A stretch of DNA of 64,000 nucleotides from Desulfosporosinus sp. FKB (lineage in GTDB: Bacteria; Bacillota; Desulfitobacteriia; Desulfitobacteriales; Desulfitobacteriaceae): the NCBI RefSeq assembly GCF_002196705.1, contig NZ_NADJ01000036.1, positions 169,815-233,814 of the forward strand, given 5' to 3'. Of the stretch, positions 27,106-37,869 are shown one piece after another (positions within the stretch are counted from its first letter, which is position 1; each line of letters opens with the position of its first letter). The position numbers and the translations under genes are program-made. The notes beneath the pieces are model-generated. The model saw nothing but the letters and a program-made list of their open reading frames with translations. It had not been told where the DNA came from and did no database searches.

Positions 27106-28122
27106 TCAAACGATTTTATGAGAGTTTGTATTTTCAGAGACAGTAATCTCTGCTCCCTCTATCCAATCAGGCTTTAAAAATTCCCTGCCTTTGATAACCA
27201 CCTTTTCAGCATATACCTCTACAACTAAGCCCGGAGCTGATTTAAAAATATGCCGTCTGTTTCTGTCAATCGGATAAGCCAGGGATGAACTGTTGACAAT
27301 TGCATAATTTGCTTCACTGTCCATAGTATTGTAATCAATTTTATAATGAGTATGCCCATTAAATAGAATCACCTCTGGATGTCGCGCTAAAATATCGTTT
27401 AGCCTTTGCCACTGAAGGACATAACCGCGCTGAAATCCTCCCAATGCTGCATATGGAATTGGTTGATGGAGAAAGACAAATACAGGTTTATTAGGTGTTC
27501 GATCAATTTTAAGTGTGTTTTCAAGCCAATCAAGCTGTGCATCTGATAAATAAGCTGAATCCATGTACCTTCTATCACTCATACGCGATTTTTCAGTCCC
27601 TAAAAAAATAAAATGATAATCTTTGATCCAAGTATCTCCATAAACTTTGTCTCTCTTGGCAAACGTTAGAAACCGATTAATAGCCTGATCATCAGTTTCT
27701 TCATTAGGAAATGTTCTCGGTGACCAGTATCCATTTCGATAAAAACTTCCGTAAAATTCATGATTGCCAATCGTCCAATAGATTGGATAATTAATTTCCA
27801 GTTTATGCCTGTAAAGTTCGTTACTCAGCAAACGATAATCCCATGGTACACCATCGCCCAGGTCACCAACGACAACCATTGCATCTGGTTTGGAATTAAA
27901 ATTATCCTCAAGTAAGGCAGAGAAATGATTTATAGCGTTCAAGCGGCCAATGTGTATATCACTGACGACAACAAACGATAATTTTGTGTTTTGATTATCC
28001 GTCCATTCTTCAGTACGTAATGATTTTGAAATTGCAGCTTTCGGCAGCATTACATTCCAAGATAGTAATGTTCCAACTCCCAACCCCGCCAAACATTTCA
28101 AGAAATCCCTTCTTGTCGCCAT
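27106..28122 (-). CDS. Tat-exported calcineurin-like metallophosphoesterase
   Basis: The 338-residue protein starts with a twin-arginine signal, ATRRDFLKCLAGLG, and a hydrophobic stretch. The dinuclear metal motifs follow in order: DIHIG, GDLGDG, GNHEF, and NGHTHYK near the C-terminal third. It should act outside the membrane on a phosphoester of unknown identity. The tat genes are not in the window. Confidence 0.9.
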   Translation of the reverse strand: MATRRDFLKCLAGLGVGTLLSWNVMLPKAAISKSLRTEEWTDNQNTKLSFVVVSDIHIGRLNAINHFSALLEDNFNSKPDAMVVVGDLGDGVPWDYRLLSNELYRHKLEINYPIYWTIGNHEFYGSFYRNGYWSPRTFPNEETDDQAINRFLTFAKRDKVYGDTWIKDYHFIFLGTEKSRMSDRRYMDSAYLSDAQLDWLENTLKIDRTPNKPVFVFLHQPIPYAALGGFQRGYVLQWQRLNDILARHPEVILFNGHTHYKIDYNTMDSEANYAIVNSSSLAYPIDRNRRHIFKSAPGLVVEVYAEKVVIKGREFLKPDWIEGAEITVSENTNSHKIV

Positions 28123-28332
28123 ATTTTTGCTCCTAACTTTCCTACTATTCTGTTAATTATGGCTAAACTTTAAGTGAAGTGCTTGGTAATGAGCTTATAA
28201 AATTTGTTATTATTGTCCATAATATCACAAATATCGACACGATTCTATACCCTTTTTTTGTTAATCCCTCAATTATAATTTATGAAAAAGGCATCCCCAT
28301 TGTGAGTTCCAAAGAACCTGCAGTTGCCGTTG

Positions 28333-28383
28333 AAGGGGCCGCTGCAATGCGAGCTAAAATAGTTCGTATTGCAGCGGCCCCTT
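28333..28383 (-). terminator. Long GC-rich hairpin after the 28.4-kb gene
   Basis: GGGGCCGCTGCAATRCGA pairs with its near-perfect complement around an A/T loop. It lies 25 bases after the stop of the small minus-strand gene. The T-run is short. The rest of 28123-28407 shows no gene. Confidence 0.7.
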
Positions 28384-28407
28384 GTTCACTATAATTATCC
28401 GTTTGCT

Positions 28408-28794
28408 TTACTTTGCTAAAACCGTCAATAAAACATTTTCTTCAAAAATAGAAAAGGAAATATTCGCGATATGGTTATCTTTTTGAGCGACAAAATTTAT
28501 GACTTTAGTTTCCTCGTTAATGGTCCATCCATCCTCAATTAGAATGGCCTTATAAGCCTCGTAAACTACAGTATCCTTTGATTTATGAACAAGATATTTT
28601 GCTTTGCCCAAAGGTTCCTCGGTAGTTGCCGGAGTGAACTCAGTGGCTTGCACCCAGTGGTATGACGGAAGATACGGAAATTCTTTTGTACATGGTATTT
28701 TTATGTTTGCAGAATCTTTTTTATCATGATTGCTATCCTGATTATCATTTTTAGAGCCAAACACTCTCGAAAGAAGTTTACCCAATAAAATCAC
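28408..28794 (-). CDS. Hypothetical protein
   Basis: I do not recognise this 128-residue protein. A short amphipathic N-terminus (LLGKLLSRVFG) precedes an Asn/Asp/Lys-rich linker and then an alpha/beta region with alternating beta strands (AKYLVHKSKDTVVYEAY, NISFSIFEENVLLTVLAK). It has one Cys and no signal peptide. The start is uncertain: GTG at 28794 or TTG at 28785, the latter spaced better from GGGGTGA. It is monocistronic and ends before a strong hairpin. Confidence 0.65.
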   Translation of the reverse strand: MILLGKLLSRVFGSKNDNQDSNHDKKDSANIKIPCTKEFPYLPSYHWVQATEFTPATTEEPLGKAKYLVHKSKDTVVYEAYKAILIEDGWTINEETKVINFVAQKDNHIANISFSIFEENVLLTVLAK

Positions 28795-28928
28795 CCCGAA
28801 TATTATTTCTATGATATTTTAATAGCTAATATTTAATGAATTTTATACGCTTTGACTTAAGATGTCAAACTTAATCTCAATTCATTTTGATAAATTGTTA
28901 AGCTTCTTATTTTCAAGTACAAACGGCA

Positions 28929-30188
28929 TTAAAAAACGTGAAATTTCCCAACTTCGTTTTGAAGTTCCTCGGCTAAATTGGCTAAACTTTGACTAGCTGA
29001 CGCAATTTGTTCAATAGAAGCAGTTTGTTCCTCCGTTGCAGCGGATACGGTTTGAGTATGATTTGAGTTTTCCTTGCTAATATTATCAATTTGGCGTATC
29101 GAAGCCACAACTTGCTGGCTGCCGTTAGCCATTTGTTGTGTCGTTGCGGAGATTTCTTGTACTTGAGCTGCCACTTCAGTGACCGATTGCGCGATTTGTA
29201 TGAAAGCTTCACCTGCTTTAGAAACGACCTCAATACCCATTTGTACATCCTTTGCTCCTGATTCCATTGAGCGAACGGCTTCTTCAATGTTGTCTTGATT
29301 TTCATTAATCAACGACGCAATTTTGTTTGCAGCTTCGGCGGATTGTTCTGCTAACTTCCGAACCTCTTCAGCTACCACAGCAAACCCCCGGCCTTGTTCC
29401 CCAGCCCTTGCTGCCTCTATAGCTGCATTTAAGGCCAACAAATTAGTTTGTCGAGCGATCTCAGCGATGACATCAGTGATCTCTCCGATTTCTTTAGAGC
29501 TTGTTGATAACTTATTAATTGCCGACCCTATTTGAGCGGTCCCGAAGGCAACGGTATCCATTTGCTTAACCGCATTTTCTACAGCTTGTTGTCCTTCTTC
29601 TGTAACTGAGGAAGCTGATTGGGTATGCTCGGCAACTGTGGCCGCTGTAGCTGCCATTTGCTCGATGCTTGCAGACATTTGTTCAATTGCAGACGAAGTT
29701 TCATCGAGAGCACCAGATTCTTCTTCGACACCAGTGGCAACATTGGCAATCGCACTGGCAATTTGAGCTGAAGCCTGGGAACTCTCTTCGGCACTAGCAT
29801 TCAATTCTTCAGACGATGAGGCAAGCTGCTCGCTTGTTTTAGTAACATGACCAATTAACGTTTTAAGGTTAGCCGACATCATATCAACGGCCTTTGCCAA
29901 TACACCTATTTCATCCTTAGTATTCAGATTAACTCTTTCTACTGTGAGGTCTCCTTCTGCTATTCGATTCACTTCTGCTACCACTTTCTTAAGGGGAACC
30001 GTAATCATTCTTGCAATCAGCCACCCGATAATCAGAGAAATACTCGCCGCAATAAGTGATAAGCAAATTGTAATTTTAGGGGGGATTTGAAAATAACCTG
30101 CGGCACCGACTGCTATCATAAAAAGAGACATTAAAATGACAAGGCCTATGATTCTAGTACTTATAGGAAGATCCCTGAACCACTTCAT
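28929..30188 (-). CDS. Methyl-accepting chemotaxis protein without an external sensor domain
   Basis: The protein (about 419 residues) has two adjacent membrane segments near the N-terminus with only a few residues between them. A HAMP domain and a full signalling domain follow, with the hairpin tip [39 protein letters not shown]. With no ligand-binding domain outside the membrane, it may sense membrane state, or couple through partners. The start is ATG 30188, nine bases after AAGGAG. A c-di-GMP-I riboswitch lies in its leader. Confidence 0.9.
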   Translation of the reverse strand: MKWFRDLPISTRIIGLVILMSLFMIAVGAAGYFQIPPKITICLSLIAASISLIIGWLIARMITVPLKKVVAEVNRIAEGDLTVERVNLNTKDEIGVLAKAVDMMSANLKTLIGHVTKTSEQLASSSEELNASAEESSQASAQIASAIANVATGVEEESGALDETSSAIEQMSASIEQMAATAATVAEHTQSASSVTEEGQQAVENAVKQMDTVAFGTAQIGSAINKLSTSSKEIGEITDVIAEIARQTNLLALNAAIEAARAGEQGRGFAVVAEEVRKLAEQSAEAANKIASLINENQDNIEEAVRSMESGAKDVQMGIEVVSKAGEAFIQIAQSVTEVAAQVQEISATTQQMANGSQQVVASIRQIDNISKENSNHTQTVSAATEEQTASIEQIASASQSLANLAEELQNEVGKFHVF

Positions 30189-30274
30189 TTTTGCACACTC
30201 CTTAAACTCGTCACCCATAGAAGAGGACCAGCTCATTTTTCATTCATTCTATAAATTTCTTAAAATTGAGAAAG

Positions 30275-30297
30275 AAAAAGCCGCCATACTACGGCGA
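30275..30297 (-). terminator. Expression-platform terminator of c-di-GMP riboswitch 1
   Basis: On the minus strand CGCCG-TAGTA-TGGCG is followed by GCTTTTTCTTTC. It sits between the aptamer and the MCP start. Confidence 0.7.
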
Positions 30298-30299
30298 CA

Positions 30300-30390
30300 A
30301 AAGATTCTTCGGGAGTCTGGCAGCCATCAACTCAATTTGGAAGGCCCATAACTTTGCGTCCTTAGCTTTCGCTAAGTTTGCCCTTGTCGA
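30300..30390 (-). promoter_or_regulatory. Cyclic di-GMP-I (GEMM-I) riboswitch 1
   Basis: On the minus strand the class hallmarks occur in order: AGGGCAAAC, a stem CTTAGC-GAAA-GCTAAG with a GNRA loop, GGACGCAAAG, GGGCCTTCC, and ATGGCTGCCAG closing the second helix. It lies upstream of the sensor-less MCP gene, with a terminator after it. Confidence 0.9.
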
Positions 30391-30607
30391 AGTGTATAGT
30401 TGATTAATTTTATTGTTACATAATGTAGAATTATTCACAAAGCCACTGGCATTTATATTGTACTCCTTACCACAATGAATAATTTGTCGAACTTTGGTGA
30501 ACAAAAAGTTTTTATCCTCAAATTTAATGACGATCTCACCTATACAAAAATTGCGAAAAGCTCACAGCACTTTACCAGCAAAATAGACTATCCTCTTTCA
30601 CAATAAG

Positions 30608-30636
30608 TTGACATATTTAATCGTAACGCTTATAAT
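30608..30636 (+). promoter_or_regulatory. Sigma-A promoter of tRNA-Gly
   Basis: Consensus TTGACA (30608) and TATAAT (30631) with 17-base spacing, about 55 bases upstream of the tRNA. Between the riboswitch and this promoter I see no gene. Confidence 0.85.
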
Positions 30637-30690
30637 TTTCTTTGTCGGATGAACTACTATTGTTCAAACGGAAATTGATAATCTATTAAG

Positions 30691-30765
30691 CGGACGTGGC
30701 TCAGCGGTAGAGCATTGGCTTCCCAAGCCGAGGATCGCGAGTTCGAATCTCGTCGTCCGCTCCAT
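30691..30765 (+). tRNA. tRNA-Gly (CCC)
   Basis: A complete cloverleaf: acceptor GCGGACG / CGTCCGC, anticodon loop TTCCCAA giving anticodon CCC, T-loop TTCGAAT, and encoded CCA. It is the only plus-strand tRNA here. Confidence 0.95.
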
Positions 30766-30776
30766 ATTGCTTATTA

Positions 30777-30812
30777 GTCACTGCATAGAGGCAGTGACTT
30801 TATTATTTTTTA
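30777..30812 (+). terminator. Terminator of tRNA-Gly
   Basis: AGTCACTGC-ATAGA-GGCAGTGACT followed by TTATTATTTTTT. Confidence 0.85.
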
Positions 30813-30814
30813 TA

Positions 30815-30872
30815 GGCCCCCCACTTCTACAAGTGGGGGTAGATCCAAGTTCACTTATTTTTAGATTGGATA
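30815..30872 (+). repeat. IS200/IS605 right-end-like palindromic module, copy 4
   Basis: CCCCCCACTT-CTAC-AAGTGGGGG, then GTTCACTT and, 16 bases on, AGATTGGATAAA. The same CCCACTTCTACAAGTGGG stem and TTGGATAAA tail occur in the other copies, here with extra sequence between them. Confidence 0.55.
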
Positions 30873-30896
30873 AATCATAAATATTTAAACTTAAAA

Positions 30897-30955
30897 ATAA
30901 TAAAAAAGAGTTCTAACTCTTTCTCAAAGGAAATAGTCAGAACTCTTATTTTGTG
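30897..30955 (-). terminator. Terminator of the tRNA-Glu/tRNA-Phe transcript
   Basis: On the minus strand AAGAGTTCTGACT and AGTTAGAACTCTT pair around a 16-base loop, followed by TTTTATTATTTTT. Confidence 0.85.
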
Positions 30956-30989
30956 ATGTTGTTTAGCTGATTGCATAGTAACGTTAAAA

Positions 30990-31066
<77 letters not shown>

Positions 31067-31071
31067 TTTTA

Positions 31072-31147
31072 TGGTGACCCGTACGGGATTCGAACCCGTG
31101 TAGCCGCCGTGAAAGGGCGATGTCTTAGACCGCTTGACCAACGGGCC
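31072..31147 (-). tRNA. tRNA-Glu (TTC)
   Basis: Cloverleaf with acceptor GGCCCGT, anticodon loop CTTTCAC (TTC), T-loop TTCGAAT and encoded CCA. It lies 5 bases upstream of tRNA-Phe in one transcript. Confidence 0.95.
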
Positions 31148-31253
31148 TTTTCTCGTGTGGAGTGGCCCTCTGCTTAAAAGCACAAAACCCAGCTCACAGA
31201 TATGAATTTTACAGGAAAGCCCGCCTGGTGTCAAGTACTCTTAGAAAAGGAAA

Positions 31254-33023
31254 TTAAACATTAAACCTATTTAAAGCTGCTTGCAATTCTTCAGCCATAG
31301 TAGACAGAACTTTACTGGAGGAAGCGATTTCCTGAACAGAAGCGGTTTGTTCCTCTGTGGCTGCAGATACTGTCTGAGTTTGATCTGTAATGCTCCGGCT
31401 TGTCTCAAAAACATCTGAAACCGAGGCAACTATTCGTTCGTTGCCCAAGGCCATTTGTTGAATCTCTTCGGAAATCTCTCCGACTTGTGTCGAGACATCT
31501 TCAATCAAGGACGAAATCTGACTAAAGGCTTGACCAGCCGTTTCAGCAACCTCAGTACCGAGTTTCACCTGATGTGTTCCTTCATTTATCGATAAGACGG
31601 CCTTCTGGGTATCCTGCTGAATTTCGTGGATTAATGCAGCGATTTGTTGTGAAGCCACTTGGGATTGTTCAGCCAGTTTACGAACTTCATCAGCGACTAC
31701 AGCAAAACCTCTGCCCTGATCCCCGGCACGAGCTGCCTCAATCGCGGCATTCAGAGCAAGCAGATTCGTTTGTTCAGCAATCCCTGATATAGTATCAACA
31801 ATTTGCCCAATTTCTTTAGACCGTTCCCCTAATGTCATAACAACTTCTGCCGAACCGGTTACAGTTTGATCAATAGTCGCCATTTGTTGAATCGTTTTAT
31901 CAATGGCCGCACTTCCTTCTGAAGCAGAAAGGGCCGTTTTTTCAGAAGACTGTACGACAACCTTAGCGTTTTCCACCATTTGCTGAATCCCCGCCGACAT
32001 CTCCTCAACAATAGCTGACGATTCATTCATAGCATTCAACTGTTTTTCAGCCCCTTTAGCAACTTCCATGATGGATGAAGCTACTTGGCTGGATGCTTGA
32101 GCAGATTGATCAGCTCCCGCACTAAGTTCTTCTGATGATGCAGCAACCTGTGCTGCAGAGGAGGATACTTGTTGAACCAACTGTCTTAGGTTATCTGTCA
32201 TAGTATTAAAGGCCTTTCCTAGTTGGCCTAGTTCATCATTTGTATCTGTCTCTAGTTTATTAATATTTAGATTTCCTTTAGCGATTTCAGCGGCAGTATC
32301 CGCTACTTCCCTGATCTGCTTCGAAAGTTTGTTGCTCAAAATCGTTCCCAAAACTAAGGCAACTCCAAATGCTAAAATCAGAGACAAAATGGTATAGGTA
32401 ACGCTTTTCTGTCCAGCTTTCAGAACCTGCTGCTGTTTAACTGCCACAAGCTTATCCATATCATCAACCCAATTGCCCGTCCCAATAACCCAGTTATAGG
32501 GCTTAAAAAGCAGTGTATAGCTCCTTTTGGGCAGCGGCACTGTTTGATTCGGTTTGGCGAAGGTATAGTCTGTATAACCCCCGCCGGGTTTCAACCCATT
32601 AGAAATAAAATCTTTAACGTAGTATTTACCCTGAGTGTCCTGGGCATTAAGACGTGATTTACCTTCATTGGCAGTTCTGCCCAGCAGGACAACATTAACC
32701 CCTTCTGTTGTATCGACCCAGAAATAATTTTCTTGGTCATAACGAAGGTCTCTAACTAAATTAGCCGCCGTGGTTTTGGCTTGCTCAGGTGTTAACTCGC
32801 CCTTTTGCTGTCGATTATAGATATCTTGAACTAAGCTATAAGCAGTTTGAACTTCCAGCTTGATTTGTCTGTCGAATTGTTCATACAACGTTGCACGGTA
32901 TTGAGCTATATTAGCTTGTTCTGAAGTAATGGTACTGTAAATATTATACCCGCCGAGAATAAAAGCCATAATTAATGTAGTGATCAATAAGAGCAGTAGA
33001 ATCCGATATTTAATTTTTTTCAA
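31254..33023 (-). CDS. Methyl-accepting chemotaxis protein with Cache sensor
   Basis: The protein (about 589 residues) has two membrane segments (about 10-30 and 210-230) flanking an external single-Cache-type domain with the typical [13 protein letters not shown] and [13 protein letters not shown] segments. HAMP and a cytoplasmic signalling domain follow, with tip [36 protein letters not shown]. The start is probably TTG 33023, eight bases after GGAAGGG; an in-frame GTG at 33032 overlaps that site. Its leader carries a c-di-GMP-I riboswitch. sCache domains often bind short carboxylates; the ligand here is unknown. Confidence 0.93.
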   Translation of the reverse strand: MKKIKYRILLLLLITTLIMAFILGGYNIYSTITSEQANIAQYRATLYEQFDRQIKLEVQTAYSLVQDIYNRQQKGELTPEQAKTTAANLVRDLRYDQENYFWVDTTEGVNVVLLGRTANEGKSRLNAQDTQGKYYVKDFISNGLKPGGGYTDYTFAKPNQTVPLPKRSYTLLFKPYNWVIGTGNWVDDMDKLVAVKQQQVLKAGQKSVTYTILSLILAFGVALVLGTILSNKLSKQIREVADTAAEIAKGNLNINKLETDTNDELGQLGKAFNTMTDNLRQLVQQVSSSAAQVAASSEELSAGADQSAQASSQVASSIMEVAKGAEKQLNAMNESSAIVEEMSAGIQQMVENAKVVVQSSEKTALSASEGSAAIDKTIQQMATIDQTVTGSAEVVMTLGERSKEIGQIVDTISGIAEQTNLLALNAAIEAARAGDQGRGFAVVADEVRKLAEQSQVASQQIAALIHEIQQDTQKAVLSINEGTHQVKLGTEVAETAGQAFSQISSLIEDVSTQVGEISEEIQQMALGNERIVASVSDVFETSRSITDQTQTVSAATEEQTASVQEIASSSKVLSTMAEELQAALNRFNV

Positions 33024-33062
33024 TCTTGACACCCTTCCCTTCCGAAATAGATTGATTTACTT

Positions 33063-33094
33063 AAAACAAAATCGCCGTCCGCAAGGGACAGCGA
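33063..33094 (-). terminator. Expression-platform terminator of c-di-GMP riboswitch 2
   Basis: On the minus strand TCGCTGTCC-CTTGC-GGACGGCGA is followed by TTTTGTTTT. Confidence 0.85.
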
Positions 33095-33099
33095 CTGAG

Positions 33100-33188
33100 T
33101 CCTTATTTGGTAACTCGGCCATCATCCTTATATGGAAGACCCGTAGCTTTGCGTCCCCAGTTCTCACTGAGTTTGCCTTTTTCAAATG
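33100..33188 (-). promoter_or_regulatory. Cyclic di-GMP-I (GEMM-I) riboswitch 2
   Basis: On the minus strand AAGGCAAAC, stem CTCAGT-GAGA-ACTGGG with a GNRA loop, GGACGCAAAG, CGGGTCTTCC and GATGGCCGAG follow in the class order. It precedes the Cache MCP gene. Confidence 0.9.
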
Positions 33189-33279
33189 CTCTTTATGTTT
33201 CACTATGTAAATCCAGGTTTCACTAAAATTCAGCTAACCTGCCTTTTCGCTCAAACCCCCATGGGTTTCCAAAGAAGGA

Positions 33280-33355
33280 TGGTGAGCCATCCGCGACTCG
33301 AACGCGGGACACCCTGATTAAAAGTCAGGTGCTCTACCGACTGAGCTAATGGCTC
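33280..33355 (-). tRNA. tRNA-Lys (TTT)
   Basis: Cloverleaf with acceptor GAGCCAT, anticodon loop CTTTTAA (TTT), T-loop TTCGAGT and encoded CCA. Confidence 0.95.
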
Positions 33356-33427
33356 TTACCGGTCTAAATGTTACAGGAAAGTTACAAATGTGTCAAGATT
33401 CAATTTTTTACAACAAACTTTTATTAT

Positions 33428-34735
<1,308 letters not shown>

Positions 34736-34775
34736 CTAACATCCCTTTAAACTAAAGTTCCCAGATCAAAACATT

Positions 34776-36071
34776 CTACTCTAAACCCAACCGTTTAAAA
34801 ATATCATCAACATGTTGGAGATGATAGCTCAAATCAAAAAGACTGTGCAAGTCCTTTTCCGTTAAATAATTGCCTATACGCGTATCTTGAGAAACAACTT
34901 CGATAAAATCTTTTCCTTGATCCCAAGCTTGAAAAGCATCCTGCTGAACCCAAGCGTAAGCTTCTTCCCGCATACATCCATGTTCCACTAATGCCAGGAG
35001 AACGCGTTGTGATGATGTTAAGCCATAGGTTTTCTGTAGATTTCGCTTCATTTGTTCTTCGTGAATTTTCAAGCCGGAGATAATGCGGGTCATTTGCCTG
35101 AGCATATGGTCCAGAAGCAGGCAACTATCCGGCAAAATTACTCGTTCCACCGAACTATGGGTCATATCCCTTTCATGCCAGAGAGCTATGTTCTCCATCG
35201 CCGCTAAGGCATTGCCTCTCAGAAGTCTTGCCATGCCGCTCACCTGTTCGCAGACAATAGGATTGCGCTTATGAGGCATTGCTGATGAGCCTTTCTGCCC
35301 CTCAGCAAAGGGCTCCTCCACTTCAAGAATATCCGTTCGCTGCAGATTTCGAATTTCCGTTGCCATCTTTTCCAAAGAACCGCCAATTAAGGCAAGGGTA
35401 GTCATAAAATGAGCATGTCGATCCCGTTGTAATATCTGGTTACTAACTAAAGCCCTCGTTAGCCCTAAATGCTTGCACACTGCATCCTCGACGTCCGGCG
35501 AAACATTTGCGTAAGTTCCGACTGCCCCGGATATTTTGCCCGCGCTTACCGAGGATATTGCTTGATCCAGGCGTTCCACCTGACGATCCAGTTCAGCAAT
35601 CCATAACGCGAGTTTTAAACCAAACGTCAAAGGTTCGGCGTGAATCCCATGGGTCCTTCCCACCATGACCGTATATTTGCTTTCCAAAGCTCTTTTAGCC
35701 AGAACATCTCTTAACCCCTGAAGATCCTTCTTGAGCAGCTTCCCTGAATCTCGCAGGACCAGACTTAAGGCAGTATCCTTCACATCTGATGAGGTTAACC
35801 CGAGGTGCAAGTATTTTCCTGATTCTCCGATTTCCTCGACAACGGCTTGTAAAAAGGCAATAAGATCGTGCCTGACTATGGCTTCGATTTCTAAAACTCG
35901 CTGAGAATTTACCTTCGCCGAACGTCTGATATCTTCCATCGCCTTAAGAGGGATTTCTCCCCGTTCGGTCATAACTTCGGCAACTGCAAGTTCTACTTCC
36001 AGCCAGCGCTCATATTCGTAACCGTCTCTCCAGAGTTTTCCCATTTCGGGGTGTGTGTATCGATCCAGCAA
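34776..36071 (-). CDS. purB: Adenylosuccinate lyase
   Basis: It cleaves adenylosuccinate to AMP and fumarate and acts in IMP synthesis on SAICAR. The 431-residue protein has the fumarase-superfamily signature GSSAMPHKRNP with the catalytic serine, plus the conserved TSSDVKDTALS and GRTHGIHAEP blocks. It is upstream of purA. No purine riboswitch was found in the 170-base leader. Confidence 0.97.
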   Translation of the reverse strand: MLDRYTHPEMGKLWRDGYEYERWLEVELAVAEVMTERGEIPLKAMEDIRRSAKVNSQRVLEIEAIVRHDLIAFLQAVVEEIGESGKYLHLGLTSSDVKDTALSLVLRDSGKLLKKDLQGLRDVLAKRALESKYTVMVGRTHGIHAEPLTFGLKLALWIAELDRQVERLDQAISSVSAGKISGAVGTYANVSPDVEDAVCKHLGLTRALVSNQILQRDRHAHFMTTLALIGGSLEKMATEIRNLQRTDILEVEEPFAEGQKGSSAMPHKRNPIVCEQVSGMARLLRGNALAAMENIALWHERDMTHSSVERVILPDSCLLLDHMLRQMTRIISGLKIHEEQMKRNLQKTYGLTSSQRVLLALVEHGCMREEAYAWVQQDAFQAWDQGKDFIEVVSQDTRIGNYLTEKDLHSLFDLSYHLQHVDDIFKRLGLE

Positions 36072-36194
36072 ATCCTCTGCGCCCCCAATCCATTACTCTT
36101 CGGTTGGTTCAATAAACTGCCAAGTAATAGGCTTTCTTATCTATTAAGTTAGGCAGATATGCCTATTCTTATGAGTTCCAATTACTCAGCGAAA

Positions 36195-36221
36195 CTACAG
36201 ATGGGTTAACCCCATCTGTAG
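36195..36221 (-). terminator. Hairpin after the FAD-dependent gene
   Basis: Perfect 11-bp arms CTACAGATGGG and CCCATCTGTAG around a 5-base loop; T-tract weak (TTTC). Confidence 0.7.
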
Positions 36222-36243
36222 TCTTAATCCTGTAACCATCGTT

Positions 36244-37656
36244 TTATTCTTTAGATACAATATCCCGTGCTACAACTATTCCCGTCGCGGAAGCCTGCAT
36301 TAATCCACGCGTAATTCCCGCTCCGTCTCCAATCGTATATAAATGAGGAATTGCCGTTTCAAAATTATTTTTTACCTTTACCTTTGAAGAATAAAACTTG
36401 ACCTCAACTCCATAAAGCAAGGTGTTCTTAGAATACATTCCCGGAGCAATCTTATCAAAGGCCTTTAGTGTTTCTGTTAACGACGTCAGGTAACGCTCAG
36501 GAAACACATAGCTCAGATCTCCTGGTACTGCGGACACCAGTGTAGGGATTGTCGTCGACTTGCGAAGACGACTCTCTGTTGTCCTTCTCCCTTGCAGAAG
36601 ATCGCCTAAGCGTTGAACCATAACGCCCCCGCCGGTTAACATATTGGCTAATCTGGCAATATACCGACCATATTCGATTGGCTGGTTAAAGGGTTCCGTA
36701 AAATGAGTGGAAACTAATAAGGCAAAATTGGTGTTCTTGGTCTTTTTAGCCGCATCAGCATAACTATGACCGTTTACAACCGCAATTCCCCCGTCATAGT
36801 GTTCTTCAGATACCACTCCTCCGGGATTGACACAAAAGCTCCGGGTTTTAAGATCATAGGTGTCCGAATAATAAACGAGCTTGGCTTCATATAGTTCTTT
36901 GGTTAAATGATCCATAACCGAATTAGGAACTTCCACACGAACTCCGATATCGACTTCATTATTTTCGGTCACGACTCCTAATCGAACCGTTTGTGCTGCA
37001 AGCCAATTTGCCCCCCCACGGCCGGGAGCTGCAACAACATATCTTGCCCTTACTTCGTCAAGCTCAGCTTGATCACGACGCTGTATGATTGCTCCTTGGG
37101 CTCCGGCAGGATCAGCCAGGATATCCTTAACTTCGGCGAGTTCCCAGAAGGCAGTATTGGTCTCAGTCATTAAGTGTTGATACATGCCTTTTAAAACTTC
37201 ATAGGCTAACTCAGTTCCTAAATGACGTACAGGACAATGGATCAACTGAATATTATGGCGGGATGCATCATACTGAATCTCCTCAACCCGGCGAGTATCC
37301 AGACCATAGACAGTCTCCTGAGCCCCAAATTGTCGGTAAATTGAGTCTGCGTAGTCTATAAGGGCCTGTGCTTGATCGTCCTTCATATATTCCGTCAGAC
37401 GGCCGCCTACAGCAGGACTTAGGGACAATTTCCCATCGCTGAACGCTCCGGCCCCGGACCATCCTCTCGTGATGGCACAAGGGTTACACCCTGCACAAAC
37501 ACCTGTCGTTCGGGCTGGACATTTTCTTTTCTCTATCGTTCGTCCGCTATCTACAATCAGAATTTTCAGGTTTTTATTATGCTTAGATAGCTCTAACGCT
37601 GTAAATATTCCAGCAGGCCCTGCTCCGATAATTAGAACATCAACTTCATGTTTCAA
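36244..37656 (-). CDS. FAD-dependent dehydrogenase (COG2509-like)
   Basis: The 470-residue protein begins with a Rossmann FAD motif VLIIGAGPAGIFTALEL. A Cys-rich segment follows (CPARTTGVCAGCNPCAITRGWSGAG, about residues 47-71). It ends with the second FAD motif IGDGAGITRGLMQASATG. This resembles the uncharacterised FAD-dependent family related to geranylgeranyl reductases and HI0933 proteins. The Cys cluster may hold a metal or redox disulfide. The substrate is unknown. It appears monocistronic between purB and dnaB. Confidence 0.8.
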   Translation of the reverse strand: MKHEVDVLIIGAGPAGIFTALELSKHNKNLKILIVDSGRTIEKRKCPARTTGVCAGCNPCAITRGWSGAGAFSDGKLSLSPAVGGRLTEYMKDDQAQALIDYADSIYRQFGAQETVYGLDTRRVEEIQYDASRHNIQLIHCPVRHLGTELAYEVLKGMYQHLMTETNTAFWELAEVKDILADPAGAQGAIIQRRDQAELDEVRARYVVAAPGRGGANWLAAQTVRLGVVTENNEVDIGVRVEVPNSVMDHLTKELYEAKLVYYSDTYDLKTRSFCVNPGGVVSEEHYDGGIAVVNGHSYADAAKKTKNTNFALLVSTHFTEPFNQPIEYGRYIARLANMLTGGGVMVQRLGDLLQGRRTTESRLRKSTTIPTLVSAVPGDLSYVFPERYLTSLTETLKAFDKIAPGMYSKNTLLYGVEVKFYSSKVKVKNNFETAIPHLYTIGDGAGITRGLMQASATGIVVARDIVSKE

Positions 37657-37825
37657 GGTATCCCCTCCGAGAGAGATTTACGTTTGCTTAAGAAGAAACT
37701 TCTTATCGCAAACACTCTCATCTTAACAATCCTCCTTCCCATTGTCAATGGAATTACCGAACATTCATCAAGAATACACGATTAACATTCGATAAGATAT
37801 GACAGCTATTGCCAAATGCAAGCTG

Positions 37826-37861
37826 AAAAAAGTCCCTGTCCATTCCCTAAAATGAACAGGG
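37826..37861 (-). terminator. Terminator of the dnaB transcript
   Basis: On the minus strand CCCTGTTCATT and AATGGACAGGG pair with one wobble around TTAGGG, followed by ACTTTTTT. Confidence 0.85.
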
Positions 37862-37869
37862 TGAGAAAA

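Noticed and set aside
36072..36243. Purine or PRPP riboswitch ahead of purB
   Set aside because: None of the conserved aptamer blocks was found; only a terminator hairpin is visible.
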